The notes: a model not told the origin generated them from the sequence alone. 13,660 nucleotides of DNA from CAZIUL01 sp964542475 (GCA_964542475.1 CAZIUL010000092.1:1-13660), one strand, 5' to 3'; positions 6,564 to 13,660 are shown, numbered from the stretch's first letter. Program-made: numbers and translations.

Positions 6564-6770
6564 ATGGAAAGAAGGTCATCCAGATCGACCGTCCAGCTAC
6601 CACACCAGGAAGAGGAGTGTCCGACACCCCTCACATGCGGCGCCGAATCACCCGTAGGTGTTGTGCTGGTAAAACCTCATTGCAGATTCCTGAAAGAGGT
6701 AAAACGAGTTTTTTTGGCCAGGGCGTATATGCGCAGCATATCGCTAAAACCCTGTGAAAAACCCGGATGA
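6564..6770 (+). CDS. Possible small protein with strong ribosome binding site
   Basis: ATG 6564 is preceded by a full AGGAGG (6551-6556) at 7 bases, the best Shine-Dalgarno in the window, and opens 68 codons. The product is basic, with three Cys and a short hydrophobic stretch (SPVGVVLV), and matches nothing I recognise. It is divergent from the rhodanese-Kelch gene and convergent with the RsbW-like gene. Codon use is not persuasive, and an overlapping 101-codon frame exists in another phase. It may be chance. Confidence 0.22.
   Translation: MERRSSRSTVQLPHQEEECPTPLTCGAESPVGVVLVKPHCRFLKEVKRVFLARAYMRSISLKPCEKPG
6612..6632 (-). terminator. Hairpin downstream of the RsbW-like gene
   Basis: On the minus strand GAGGGGUGU and ACACUCCUC pair over 9 bp (one G-U) around a CGG loop, followed by UUCC. 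It lies about 240 bases past the end of the operon. It could end that transcript or be a leader structure of the next one. The T-run is poor. Confidence 0.3.
6723..6744. promoter_or_regulatory. Operator-like imperfect palindrome
   Basis: GCGTATATGC (6723-6732) and GCATATCGC (6736-6744) are inverted copies around three bases, with one extra base in the left arm. AT-rich dyads of this size are typical of dimeric regulator sites, but I cannot name a regulator and no promoter hexamers are evident next to it. Confidence 0.25.
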
Positions 6771-6869
6771 AACCAAACATCAATTTGTATTGGAGTGGCA
6801 AATACCACAATAACGACAAAAAAGCAACGGTTAGATAAGTTTTATATCCGTTCTTCGCCTTCATCCCCA

Positions 6870-7310
6870 TCAGCCCCTGTTCTTGGACATGATTATGCGA
6901 ACCCCTCCGTTTTCCCGGGGCTCCATCTTGGATGAATCCATAAGCGTGCGGATCAGGTAGATTCCCCTGCCCCGTTCGTTGTCGAGGTCCGGTATCTGCT
7001 CGATTTCCGCTTCGAAAGCGGCCTTGAGCACCTTCAGATCCCCTTCACCGGCGCCGGGGTCCTCGATCACGATCTGCAGCCCGTTGCTGCTGAAGGCGCA
7101 GTTGACATTGACCCTTCCCTCCTGTCCTGATCCGTGTTCCATTGCGTTTTGCAGGGCCTCGCTCATGCACAGTTCGATCTCCCGGCAGGCATCATCGGAG
7201 AATCCGAACTCTACGGCCATTGTATAAACAGCCTTCCTGGTGGACCGGATCGACCGTTTTCCGAAAGGCGTGTTCAACGCGAGCTGGAATTTCAAGACTT
7301 CGTTTTTCAT
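6870..7310 (-). CDS. RsbW-like ATP-binding anti-sigma factor/serine kinase domain protein
   Basis: A 146-residue single-domain protein of the GHKL ATPase fold (HATPase_c_2, RsbW/SpoIIAB-like). The N box is ELCMSEALQNAMEHG (E51, N55), the G1-type motif DPGAG (84-88), and the glycine-rich lid ERGRGIYLI (112-120). Relatives bind a sigma factor or phosphorylate an STAS-domain antagonist on Ser; many in Gram-negative bacteria act in partner-switching or as kinase outputs of response regulators. No STAS, PP2C or sigma partner is encoded in the window. Its ATG overlaps the nadC stop by four bases (ATGA), which implies translational coupling. It is the last gene of the operon. The family is clear; the target is unknown. 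Confidence 0.85.
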   Translation of the reverse strand: MKNEVLKFQLALNTPFGKRSIRSTRKAVYTMAVEFGFSDDACREIELCMSEALQNAMEHGSGQEGRVNVNCAFSSNGLQIVIEDPGAGEGDLKVLKAAFEAEIEQIPDLDNERGRGIYLIRTLMDSSKMEPRENGGVRIIMSKNRG

Positions 7311-8203
7311 GATCCGCCATCAAAACCTATATACATAGCGATGTCCAGCGCTGCCGCAGAATGAGTCAGGCCGCCGATCGAAATCCGGTCAACCCCTGAG
7401 TCAGCCGCGCCGCGGACGCCTGCAAGCGTGATACCGCCGGAAGCCTCGACAAGCGGCCGGTCCTCGCCGAACTCGACAACAAGAGCCTTCATCACATCCG
7501 TCATTGCTTCAGGAGACATGTTGTCCAGAAGAAGCATGTGGGCGCCGCATTTTCCCGCTTCAAGGGCCGAATCAAGGGAGGTTACCTCGACCTGAACCCG
7601 GATTCCTGCCGGGGCCTTCTCCAGCGCGAGCGTGACAGCCTCGTGCACAGCCCTTTTTTCGTCCTCATCATCGTACAGGGCGAGATGGTTGTCCTTGATA
7701 AGGATCATGTCGTATAGACCCATCCTGTGGTTTGTGCCTCCGCCGGCAAGGACAGCGGCCTTTTCGAGAGCCCTGAGCCCGGGCACCGTTTTTCGTGTGT
7801 CGAGTATTTTTGCCCCCGTCCCCGCGATGGCCTCGGTGAAGCGTGATGTTATGGAGGCTATACCGGAAAGGTGCTGTAAGAAGTTCAAGGCGGTTCGTTC
7901 CGCTTCGAGCAAAGATGCGGCGCAGCCGCTTATCCTCATGATTTCCTGGCCGGTGGACAGTCGGGCACCTTCGCGGGCGGTCTCGGTGATGCTGAGTTCG
8001 GGATCCACTTTCAAGAAGACCTGCCGGGCGGGTTCGATCCCGGATAGAACACCGTTTTCCTTGGCCACGATCGTACCGGTGCCCCCGAGCTGTCTCGGCA
8101 CAAGCGCCCTGACGGTTACGTCTCCATCGCCAAGGTCTTCCTTCAGGGCCGAGGCGACCGCGTCTCTTATCATCTCCGCCTGTTTACGCTGTTCTTTTTT
8201 CAT
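7307..8203 (-). CDS. nadC: Nicotinate-nucleotide pyrophosphorylase (quinolinate phosphoribosyltransferase)
   Basis: Converts quinolinate and PRPP to nicotinate mononucleotide, CO2 and PPi in de novo NAD synthesis. The 298-residue length is normal. Visible motifs are EDLGDGDVT (22-30), ERTALNFLQHLSGIA (102-116), the active-site DTRKT (135-139), GGGTNHRMGLYDMILIKDNH (154-173), the barrel strands EVTSLD (206-211) and LLLDNM (224-229), EASGG (253-257) and the phosphate-binding SIGGLTHS (275-282). ATG 8203 has no strong ribosome site and sits in an AT-rich palindromic stretch. nadA and nadB are not nearby; the gene lies between a ComEA-like and an RsbW-like gene, which gives no metabolic context. 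Confidence 0.96.
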   Translation of the reverse strand: MKKEQRKQAEMIRDAVASALKEDLGDGDVTVRALVPRQLGGTGTIVAKENGVLSGIEPARQVFLKVDPELSITETAREGARLSTGQEIMRISGCAASLLEAERTALNFLQHLSGIASITSRFTEAIAGTGAKILDTRKTVPGLRALEKAAVLAGGGTNHRMGLYDMILIKDNHLALYDDEDEKRAVHEAVTLALEKAPAGIRVQVEVTSLDSALEAGKCGAHMLLLDNMSPEAMTDVMKALVVEFGEDRPLVEASGGITLAGVRGAADSGVDRISIGGLTHSAAALDIAMYIGFDGGS

Positions 8204-8254
8204 GAAAAAATGTTCTTTTTACGATGCCTGCACCCGTTCTTGGTCGGCGGGGAA

Positions 8255-8632
8255 TCAAAAGGATGGCGTGCAAAGGCTGTTGTTTCCCCGGCCGGTTTCC
8301 GGGTTATTGATTCGATCGCCGATAAAAACCCATTCCGACGCCCCGGCGGTCTTGACGACTCCTATACCCTTTACCATTTTGAGCTCATCAAGAGAACAGA
8401 AACCTCCTCTTGACTCGCGCACCCTGATTATCTCTTTGGCGAGCTTGGGGCCGATGCCGGGTATCAGCGTCAGCTCTGCTCCAGTCGCGTTGTTCAGATC
8501 GATGAGATATTCCGCGCAGTCCGGACCGTTTTCCGCGGACTCGTACAGGATTTCATACCTGCTGCAGAACGATACGATCAGTATGAAAATAGCGGACAAA
8601 AGCGCAAAACAAGGCAAACGAACGCTGTTCAT
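8255..8632 (-). CDS. ComEA-like helix-hairpin-helix protein, membrane-anchored
   Basis: From ATG 8632 this is a 125-residue protein with one N-terminal hydrophobic segment (LPCFALLSAIFILIVSF), a short linker and a tandem helix-hairpin-helix domain. The domain has LIDLNNATGAEL, LIPGIGPKLAKEII and a second GIG (MVKGIG), the pattern of the DNA-binding domain of ComEA, the periplasmic DNA receptor of natural transformation. Proteins of this type are widespread, and many have no proven competence role. The frame is open much further upstream, into the end of the preceding gene, but only ATG 8653 and ATG 8632 avoid overlap, and neither has a clear ribosome site. 8632 puts the charged N-terminus directly before the membrane segment. 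No other competence gene is seen. Confidence 0.8.
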   Translation of the reverse strand: MNSVRLPCFALLSAIFILIVSFCSRYEILYESAENGPDCAEYLIDLNNATGAELTLIPGIGPKLAKEIIRVRESRGGFCSLDELKMVKGIGVVKTAGASEWVFIGDRINNPETGRGNNSLCTPSF

Positions 8633-8699
8633 ATCGTTATTATCGATTCCCATTACAGGATCCGGGAAGGTTTTCAGTTCGTTTTCTACGGCCTGCAGA

Positions 8700-9617
8700 T
8701 CATGACTTGGATACTGTGCCGAATGTAGTGAAATAACGCTTGAAGACCAGGTTGAGCGCTTCGTTAAGATGGTTTTCGGATTTGATCTCCAGGCGCTTTT
8801 CATCAATGTCGCCGAGAAAGAAGAATAACTTGCTGTTCTCTGTCGACAGGGTTACGAGCACCTTGTCGTTGATCTTGAAGCGGGAGATGTTCCCATCCAC
8901 CGCCTCGATGATATCGTTGCTGATTCGGAGGATCTTTTTCTTGGCGTCATGAAAGAACTTGTCGTGACCACGCGACACGCCCATTTTTTTGTGAGTCGCA
9001 CCTGAACCCTTACCCGCCTTGCTATCGGAAGAGGGGGCTGGCGCTGGAGCGGATTTTGGGACGGGCATGCTCTCCTTGTCGATCTTTTTGGGAGGAATGA
9101 GATCCTCCTCCCGGCCTGGCCCGGATGGTTTTTCGATCTGAAACGCCCTGGCTTCGCCTCCCTCCTCGATATCCCTCCTGGAAAACGCGAGGAACTCCTT
9201 GTCCTTGATTTTCAGCGAGGAGTACTCGAACGGTACGATATCGCCTGCCACGATGAAATCGAGCTCTTCGATGAAGTCATCGGAGAACCTGGACGAAAGC
9301 AGCAGCATTCTCGGGGGAACCGAAAAATCGAAGGAATGTTCAAGATAGAGCCTTTTTAGCAGCATGCGGTTTTTTCTCAATCCGCAGACCGTTGTCAAGA
9401 TTCTGTGAATAAGGTTGGTTTCCCCCTCCTCCGCCAGGAGAACCACGGTTGGATGGCCTTTTGCGTCCTTGGCAATCACGTCCACGGTCAGGTTTTCATC
9501 GATTTCCAGGTCGACATCGAGAATCGTGAACCCTTCTTCCACGAAATGAATTCCGTCCACCAGCATCCTTTTGAGATCGCTCCTGAGATTTTTGAAGGTC
9601 GGCTTGAATGCGTTCAT
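8700..9617 (-). CDS. Unknown two-domain protein, possible degenerate nuclease-like fold
   Basis: A 305-residue protein. ATG 9617 is chosen over the more upstream start at 9650 because GAGGA precedes it by 8 bases. The N-terminal part (about 1-165) has a beta-hairpin pattern, ILDVDLEI then LTVDVIAKDAKGHPTVVLLAEEG, that recalls the core of PD-(D/E)XK nuclease-like domains. The usual E-x-K pair is not visible, so any such fold would be catalytically dead. A Pro/Ser/Lys/Gly-rich linker (about 175-225) follows. The C-terminal part (about 230-305) alternates helix and strand (KFFHDAKKKILRISNDII to the end) and may be a small separate domain. There is no signal peptide. It is first in the operon with the ComEA-like, nadC and RsbW-like genes, behind the promoter at 9686-9714. 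I do not recognise the family; the fold suggestion is a by-eye impression. Confidence 0.7.
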   Translation of the reverse strand: MNAFKPTFKNLRSDLKRMLVDGIHFVEEGFTILDVDLEIDENLTVDVIAKDAKGHPTVVLLAEEGETNLIHRILTTVCGLRKNRMLLKRLYLEHSFDFSVPPRMLLLSSRFSDDFIEELDFIVAGDIVPFEYSSLKIKDKEFLAFSRRDIEEGGEARAFQIEKPSGPGREEDLIPPKKIDKESMPVPKSAPAPAPSSDSKAGKGSGATHKKMGVSRGHDKFFHDAKKKILRISNDIIEAVDGNISRFKINDKVLVTLSTENSKLFFFLGDIDEKRLEIKSENHLNEALNLVFKRYFTTFGTVSKS

Positions 9618-9685
9618 GGTTATTTTCCTCTTTTTTCCATCGCTGAACAAATCGGGTCTGTTAGCCTCGTATCACTCGTTTACCT

Positions 9686-9714
9686 ATTGTATGTTTGATG
9701 CAAGAGCAGAACAA
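9686..9714 (-). promoter_or_regulatory. Sigma70-type promoter of the 9617-6870 operon
   Basis: On the minus strand TTGTTC (9714-9709) and TACAAT (9691-9686) are separated by exactly 17 bases. Transcription would start near 9680, leaving a leader of about 60 bases before ATG 9617. This is the best promoter match in the window. Confidence 0.55.
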
Positions 9715-9775
9715 CTCCCGCAGCAGGATTTTTTTGGCCCAGTCACCGTGGAATCGTTTCAAGAGGTTTTGCAGA

Positions 9776-10903
9776 ATGAAAGAATCGTTCGCTGAATACA
9801 GGGAGCTTTTTCCCGTAACCCGCAACTGGATTTACTTCAACCATGCTGCCACAGCTCCTTATTCCTCTTTGACGGCGGGAGCTATGTACAGTTACATCAA
9901 GGACATGGAAAGCAACGGCGGAAAGAACTATGAGAACTGGGAAAAGCTCAGGGAAGAAACCAGGGTTCTGGCCGGCAAGCTCATCAACTGCGGGCCGGAC
10001 GAGATCGCGCTTGTCTCCAACACATCTGAAGGAGCAAACATCGTTGCACAGGGGCTTTTATGGAAACCGGGGGATAACATCGTCATCCCTGATCGCGAGT
10101 TCCCGGCCAACCATTATCCCTGGACGAATTTACAGCGAAAAGGTGTCGAGATCCGCACGGTCCCGCTGAAACAGGGCAGGGTTTCGGTGGATGATATCAT
10201 GGAGCGGGTGGACGCCGGAACCAGGCTTGCGGCGGTTTCATCGGTGGCCTATCACAACGGCTTTCGCATGGACATCGAGAAGCTGGGAAACCGGCTTCAC
10301 GAAGCGGGAGTCCTTTTTTATGTGGATGCCATTCAGAGCCTCGGAATGATACCCATGGATGTGTCCATGTGCCGAATATCTTTTCTAAGCGCTGACGGGC
10401 ACAAGTGGCTTCTCGGGCCGGAAGGGGCCGCGATTTTTTATTGCTCGCGCGAATGTCTCGATCGCATCGAGCCGGCATACGTGTCCTGGCTTTCCATGGA
10501 AGATCCGTCCGCGTTCGACGAGCTGTCGTTCAACCTCGCGCAAGGGGCAAGGCGTTTCGAATGCGGCACTCCCAACTTCGCGGGGTGCGCCGGGCTTGCC
10601 CGCTCCCTGGAAATGCTCCTTGATGCGGGCATCTCCGGGATCAAAGAGAAGGTGCTGTTTCTCACCGGCCTCGCCGAAGAAGGCCTCCGTGGAAAAGGGT
10701 ACCGGCTGCTTTCTCCGAGGGAAAAGCTGGAAAGATCGGGCATTCTCACTTTCAGCCATTCAGCTCATTCCCCGGAGCATGTTACCGATCGCTTGAGCGC
10801 GGCAAAGGTTGTGACAACGATCCGCGGCGGCGGAGTAAGAATATCTCCTCATTTTTACAACAGCGAGGGAGAGGTGGAATGTTTTCTGAAAGCCCTGCCA
10901 TGA
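9776..10903 (+). CDS. PLP-dependent aminotransferase class V family enzyme
   Basis: A 375-residue fold-type I PLP enzyme. YFNHAATAP near the N-terminus, SNTSEGAN (phosphate binding), VDAIQSLG (Asp about 184, pyridine nitrogen) and SADGHKWLLGPEG with Lys about 210 (Schiff base) identify class V (cysteine desulfurase/isopenicillin N epimerase-like). At the place where SufS-type desulfurases and selenocysteine lyases carry the catalytic Cys (R-x-G-x-x-C), this protein reads TTIRGGGVRIS, so desulfurase activity is unlikely. ATG 9776 is preceded by AAGAGG at 9 bases; the frame opens at 9695 but has no ribosome site there. It is divergent from the operon starting at 9617 and followed 46 bases later by the protease gene. 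The substrate cannot be read from sequence. Confidence 0.9.
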   Translation: MKESFAEYRELFPVTRNWIYFNHAATAPYSSLTAGAMYSYIKDMESNGGKNYENWEKLREETRVLAGKLINCGPDEIALVSNTSEGANIVAQGLLWKPGDNIVIPDREFPANHYPWTNLQRKGVEIRTVPLKQGRVSVDDIMERVDAGTRLAAVSSVAYHNGFRMDIEKLGNRLHEAGVLFYVDAIQSLGMIPMDVSMCRISFLSADGHKWLLGPEGAAIFYCSRECLDRIEPAYVSWLSMEDPSAFDELSFNLAQGARRFECGTPNFAGCAGLARSLEMLLDAGISGIKEKVLFLTGLAEEGLRGKGYRLLSPREKLERSGILTFSHSAHSPEHVTDRLSAAKVVTTIRGGGVRISPHFYNSEGEVECFLKALP

Positions 10904-10949
10904 CAGCGGCAGATCCAAATCGGCATTTTTCGCCCGGAGCGTCATCCTG

Positions 10950-11753
10950 ATGAATGCCATGGATCCGGGAATATCACTGTTCGGCAGCCTATTGGCCGTG
11001 GCCATCGTCTGCCTGGTAATAGGGCTGCCGTCGCTCTGGGTTGCCCGTGTTCTTGAGAGGAAGCTGCCCCTGTTCAGGGCCACGTTCCTGAAGGGGGGGA
11101 TTCTTCTGTTCGCCGCGAGTTTTCTCCTTGTTTTGCTGATACGCGTTTTCCTGGCGAAATATTTTTCTGAGGGGGACGCTTCTGCGGGAGAATCGATCGC
11201 CGCGGACCTTTATCGGTTTGCCCTGATTCAGGCCGTGGTCTGTCTTGCAGCCTTGTTGTTTATCGCCCGTTCATCCGGGCGGCAGGGCCTTCGATCCGCC
11301 GGTTTCCTGCAGAACGACCCCTGGACATCTTTGTTGTTCGGGCTGTTCGCCTATCTCGCGTTTATCCCGCTGTACGGGCTTTTCTGCATATTCAACAATC
11401 TCCTGATTCCATATGAGCCGCAGGAACTGGTGAAAGAGATGCTTTCGGCCCCCGAGCTCCTGAAATCTCCGGTTGTCATCGCCTGCTCCGCGATCATCCT
11501 TCCCGTGATCGAGGAGATCCTGTTCAGGGGCTTTTTGCTCTCGGGGCTCAGGGAGTTCATGAAACCGGTGTTTGCGGTGATCGCTTCAGCATTGGTTTTC
11601 GGATTGATGCACGAGTTTCAGGCCGTGATACCCGTTTTTACATTGGGGTGTCTTCTCGGGTACCTGAGGGAGCGCACCGGCTCTCTTCTACCCGCGGTGG
11701 CGGTTCACGTGCTTCACAACTCGCTCATGCTTGTCTTTATCCATGTCCTGTGA
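10950..11753 (+). CDS. CPBP family intramembrane glutamic-type endopeptidase
   Basis: A 267-residue inner-membrane protein with about seven or eight hydrophobic segments. The three CPBP (Abi/CAAX protease-like) motifs are present in order: EEILFRG (188-194, the catalytic Glu pair and Arg), FGLMH (217-221) and H-x-x-x-N in HVLHN (253-257). Eukaryotic relatives (Rce1) cleave CAAX proteins; bacterial members have varied and mostly unknown substrates, including bacteriocin self-immunity and protein processing. ATG 10950 has a GGAG about 12 bases upstream. It is probably cotranscribed with the preceding PLP enzyme gene. No bacteriocin-like peptide was seen nearby. Confidence 0.92.
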   Translation: MNAMDPGISLFGSLLAVAIVCLVIGLPSLWVARVLERKLPLFRATFLKGGILLFAASFLLVLLIRVFLAKYFSEGDASAGESIAADLYRFALIQAVVCLAALLFIARSSGRQGLRSAGFLQNDPWTSLLFGLFAYLAFIPLYGLFCIFNNLLIPYEPQELVKEMLSAPELLKSPVVIACSAIILPVIEEILFRGFLLSGLREFMKPVFAVIASALVFGLMHEFQAVIPVFTLGCLLGYLRERTGSLLPAVAVHVLHNSLMLVFIHVL

Positions 11754-11846
11754 ACGCGGCTTTCAAGGGGTTAATCGTCACAACGGGCTTGAATTGGAGT
11801 ATACTTGTATTGAAACGACAGCCCTAGAACCGTGTGGATGGGAACA

Positions 11847-13660
11847 ATGAGCCTCAACCCATTTGAAAAGCGGGAGCTGAATGACGAACCGCGTATGCGG
11901 GCATACTCGCTTTCATACGTTTTCCGGGGATTGAGGCACAGGCATTTTCTTGAAAAGTCCGGCAGCTTCACCGTGGGCCGCTCAAGAGCTTGCGAAATCA
12001 GCGTCTATCATCCGGACATCGACAAGATCCAGCTTACATTCGAGCGGACCACCGACGGCGAGCTGCTTCTTTTTTCAAAAAGCGGAAGACACCCGACACT
12101 TGTCAACGGCTTTCCTGTTGAGTTCGTGAAGCTTTCCCCGGGCGACACAATCACGGTCGGGTCGCTTGTTTTCCGCATTGCACGCGTTTTCCCCTATCGC
12201 GTGCAGGAAAAAGCTCGAACGGCGAGCATATGCTACGACAGTGATTTCAACGCCGCGTTTTTAAAGTCCATCAAAAAAAGCCACTGGCTGGCCGGCCCGC
12301 TTCTTTTGCATATCCTGCTTCTTGTTCTCTTCTGGAACGTTTCGCTCAAGCATGTTGAGCACGCTTCGAAACTCATGATAATCCAGGAGGCCCTGGCCGA
12401 ACCGGTGTCAAGGGTCGAGTTGAATGACGCACAGGAAGAGGATCCTCCCGGCCCGCTTCTCGAAAAGCTGGCCGAGCCCAACCTGGAGGTGCAGGATCCA
12501 TATCAGGAGATGGATGATCCCTGGAAAACAACCTTCGGTCAAAACGAAGATGCCTTCGAAGCGGCGGACAACCCTCTCGGCACCGCGGGGCCGCCCGGCA
12601 TTGGAAAAGAGCTGGGCCGCTTGCTGCTGGGCAAGGGGATGCACGGCGACCTGGGAAAAGGCGGGAGCCGGGCCTGGCGCGAGCATGTGGGCAGGCTCAG
12701 GGCCAAGGGGATGGATATCGCCATTCTTTTCGATTCCACCGGAAGCATGCAGGGTTTCATCGTGGAGGTAAAGTCCGCAATCAGGGAAATGGTCGAGGTG
12801 CTCACGGCTATCGTCCCGGATATCAGGATCTCGCTGATGACTTACAAGGGCGATCCAACAGCGAGCAGCTATGTGGTTGCCAACACGCCTCTTTCCAGCG
12901 ATCCTTTCGAGCTGTTCAATTTCATGAGGTCGGTGGATATCTCCGGAGGTTCCAGTGCGGGATACGCCGCGGTCGGCACTGCCATGGAAACCGCGCATAA
13001 AGAGCTCATGTGGAGGGATGACGCGGAAAAGGCCATGGTCATCGTGGGTGATGCCCCCTCTTTTCCGAGAGAGAGGGGGCGATGCCTCGGTGTTGCGCGC
13101 CGGTTCGACGGGAAGGTCGGCGCCATCTACAAGCGGTCGAGCAGCACGGCGATTTCGATGGAACCGGAAACAAAATCTTTTTTGCAAAGCCTGGCCACTG
13201 CGGGCGGCGGGCCGTTTTTGAGACAGGACCATGACGAAGAGGTTGTTCGCAGGATAGTATCTGCTGTTCTGGGAACGCGCTGGCAGGATGTCATCGATAA
13301 GGTATTCGAGGATAAACGATCGGGCCAGGCCCAATGGATGCGGATCATCCGGAGAAAACAGGGGGAAAAGGATTACGACTGGCTTTTCAGACAGTTCAGA
13401 AAGCCCAAAGTGCGGATAGAGTTGGTAGATACCATTGAGAAAATGAAAGCAGAACGGGTGGTTCGGGAGATATGGGAATGTCTTTGTTCCCGGGACTCAG
13501 AGCCGTGGCTGATACAGCGCTCCCTATATCTGCTGCGCAGCATGACCGGCATCGAGATCGACTACATGCGATCAAGCAGGGAGCGGCTGACAAAGGGCCA
13601 GCTCTTGTACGTTTCTGAATATCTGAAATTTTTTTATGGCCCCCGTATTCTGGATGAGGA
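11847..13660 (+). CDS. FHA domain-TM-von Willebrand A domain protein, 3' partial
   Basis: The frame is open from ATG 11847 to the right edge (604 codons, incomplete). Residues about 35-110 form an FHA domain (VGRSRACEISVYHPDIDK, then LVNG and PGDTITVGS), which in the family binds phosphothreonine peptides. One membrane helix follows (about 147-167, WLAGPLLLHILLLVLFW), then an acidic, Pro/Gly-rich linker (about 180-275). A vWA domain follows (about 288-470) with the MIDAS start DSTGS (296-300), a Thr-containing segment (MTYKGDPT) and GDAPS. A helical region (about 500-600) resembles HEAT-type repeats. Topology would be FHA inside and vWA outside the inner membrane. ATG 11838 and GTG 11832 are in frame, but 11847 has a purine-rich GGATGGG closer to it. 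A -10-like TATACT lies about 45 bases upstream, without a clear -35. Function unknown; a signalling or envelope-assembly scaffold is likely. Confidence 0.88.
   Translation, partial: MSLNPFEKRELNDEPRMRAYSLSYVFRGLRHRHFLEKSGSFTVGRSRACEISVYHPDIDKIQLTFERTTDGELLLFSKSGRHPTLVNGFPVEFVKLSPGDTITVGSLVFRIARVFPYRVQEKARTASICYDSDFNAAFLKSIKKSHWLAGPLLLHILLLVLFWNVSLKHVEHASKLMIIQEALAEPVSRVELNDAQEEDPPGPLLEKLAEPNLEVQDPYQEMDDPWKTTFGQNEDAFEAADNPLGTAGPPGIGKELGRLLLGKGMHGDLGKGGSRAWREHVGRLRAKGMDIAILFDSTGSMQGFIVEVKSAIREMVEVLTAIVPDIRISLMTYKGDPTASSYVVANTPLSSDPFELFNFMRSVDISGGSSAGYAAVGTAMETAHKELMWRDDAEKAMVIVGDAPSFPRERGRCLGVARRFDGKVGAIYKRSSSTAISMEPETKSFLQSLATAGGGPFLRQDHDEEVVRRIVSAVLGTRWQDVIDKVFEDKRSGQAQWMRIIRRKQGEKDYDWLFRQFRKPKVRIELVDTIEKMKAERVVREIWECLCSRDSEPWLIQRSLYLLRSMTGIEIDYMRSSRERLTKGQLLYVSEYLKFFYGPRILDE

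Larger units (their letters stand above)
6405..6869. other. Leader/intergenic region upstream of the rhodanese-Kelch gene
   Basis: About 465 bases lie between the RsbW-like gene and the rhodanese-Kelch start. They must hold the promoter of the selenoprotein unit if it is transcribed separately, but I see no convincing -35/-10 or sigma54 pair on the minus strand. Visible structures are a 9-bp minus-strand hairpin (6612-6632), a palindrome-like site (6723-6744) and a small plus-strand frame with a strong ribosome site (6564-6770). Confidence 0.5.

Noticed and set aside
6631..6870. 79-codon minus-strand frame whose ATG overlaps the RsbW-like stop (TGATG)
   Set aside because: Coupled start and a hydrophobic stretch are suggestive, but the C-terminal half looks random and it crosses the palindrome; not supported enough to list as a gene.
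8255..8257. UGA codons ending other genes (also 8700, 7307, 6870, 1498, 10903, 11753) as possible Sec codons
   Set aside because: I read through the stops at 8255, 8700, 1498, 10903 and 11753: each continuation is short or meaningless, and no family motif continues past any of these stops.
7632..8705. 357-codon open frame on the plus strand
   Set aside because: Antisense to nadC and the ComEA-like gene, both with clear family motifs; the Ser/Arg-rich translation has no pattern.
9776..10903. Selenocysteine lyase, linking this enzyme to the selenoprotein genes
   Set aside because: The catalytic Cys region of that group is replaced by IRGGGVR, and the gene is more than 3 kb away on the other strand.
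11789..11806. TTGAAT and TATACT as a promoter for the FHA-vWA gene
   Set aside because: The two hexamers are only about 6 bases apart, so they cannot act as a -35/-10 pair.
12408..13334. 308-codon open frame on the minus strand
   Set aside because: Antisense shadow of the vWA gene, whose frame carries clear FHA and MIDAS motifs; low-complexity Arg/Pro-rich translation.
1..13660. tRNA, rRNA, CRISPR array, insertion sequence or prophage
   Set aside because: No cloverleaf, regularly spaced repeats, transposase or phage-like gene was seen by reading both strands.

Overview
The window looks like the chromosome of an anaerobic, selenium-using bacterium of the Desulfobacterota (deltaproteobacterial) kind. 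This rests on a short Mrp ATPase with a C-terminal CxxC, lipoprotein and outer-membrane genes of Gram-negative type, an FHA/vWA protein, moderately high GC, and above all in-frame UGA codons best read as selenocysteine (Sec). The lineage is inference. No tRNA, rRNA, CRISPR array or transposase was seen.

Layout. 1-276: C-terminal part of a Cys/His/Gly-rich protein cut by the left edge. 277-615: non-coding, with two long inverted repeats (304-357, terminator-like; 494-551, leader hairpin). 616-1476 (+): Mrp-type Fe-S carrier ATPase, convergent with 2949-1498 (-): adenylosuccinate lyase of the long, animal-like type. 6404-3094 (-): a two-gene unit, closed by a strong hairpin at 3046-3080, in which BOTH reading frames are interrupted by exactly one in-frame UGA. 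6405-6869: mostly non-coding. 9617-6870 (-): a tight operon of an unknown protein, a ComEA-like helix-hairpin-helix protein, NadC and an RsbW-like ATP-binding protein, with a good sigma70-type promoter at 9686-9714. 9776-10903 (+): a class-V PLP enzyme. 10950-11753 (+): a CPBP membrane protease. 11847 to the right edge (+): an FHA-TM-vWA protein, incomplete.

Main result. The 6404-4377 frame encodes a lipoprotein with tandem rhodanese domains followed by a six-repeat Kelch propeller. The single in-frame UGA (5543-5541) sits exactly where the catalytic cysteine of the second rhodanese domain should be (UNKGWRTG, compare CRKGVTA in classical rhodanese). A hairpin with a GGU apical loop begins 6 nt after it, with the loop 18 nt from the UGA, as expected of a bacterial SECIS element. 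The next gene (4236-3094) encodes an outer-membrane beta-barrel whose signal peptide is separated from the barrel by one in-frame UGA (4152-4150), so it may be a second selenoprotein. Together they suggest an envelope system: a lipid-anchored selenosulfurtransferase with a protein-interaction propeller, paired with an outer-membrane protein. Standard gene calling would split each gene in two and miss the active site of the first.
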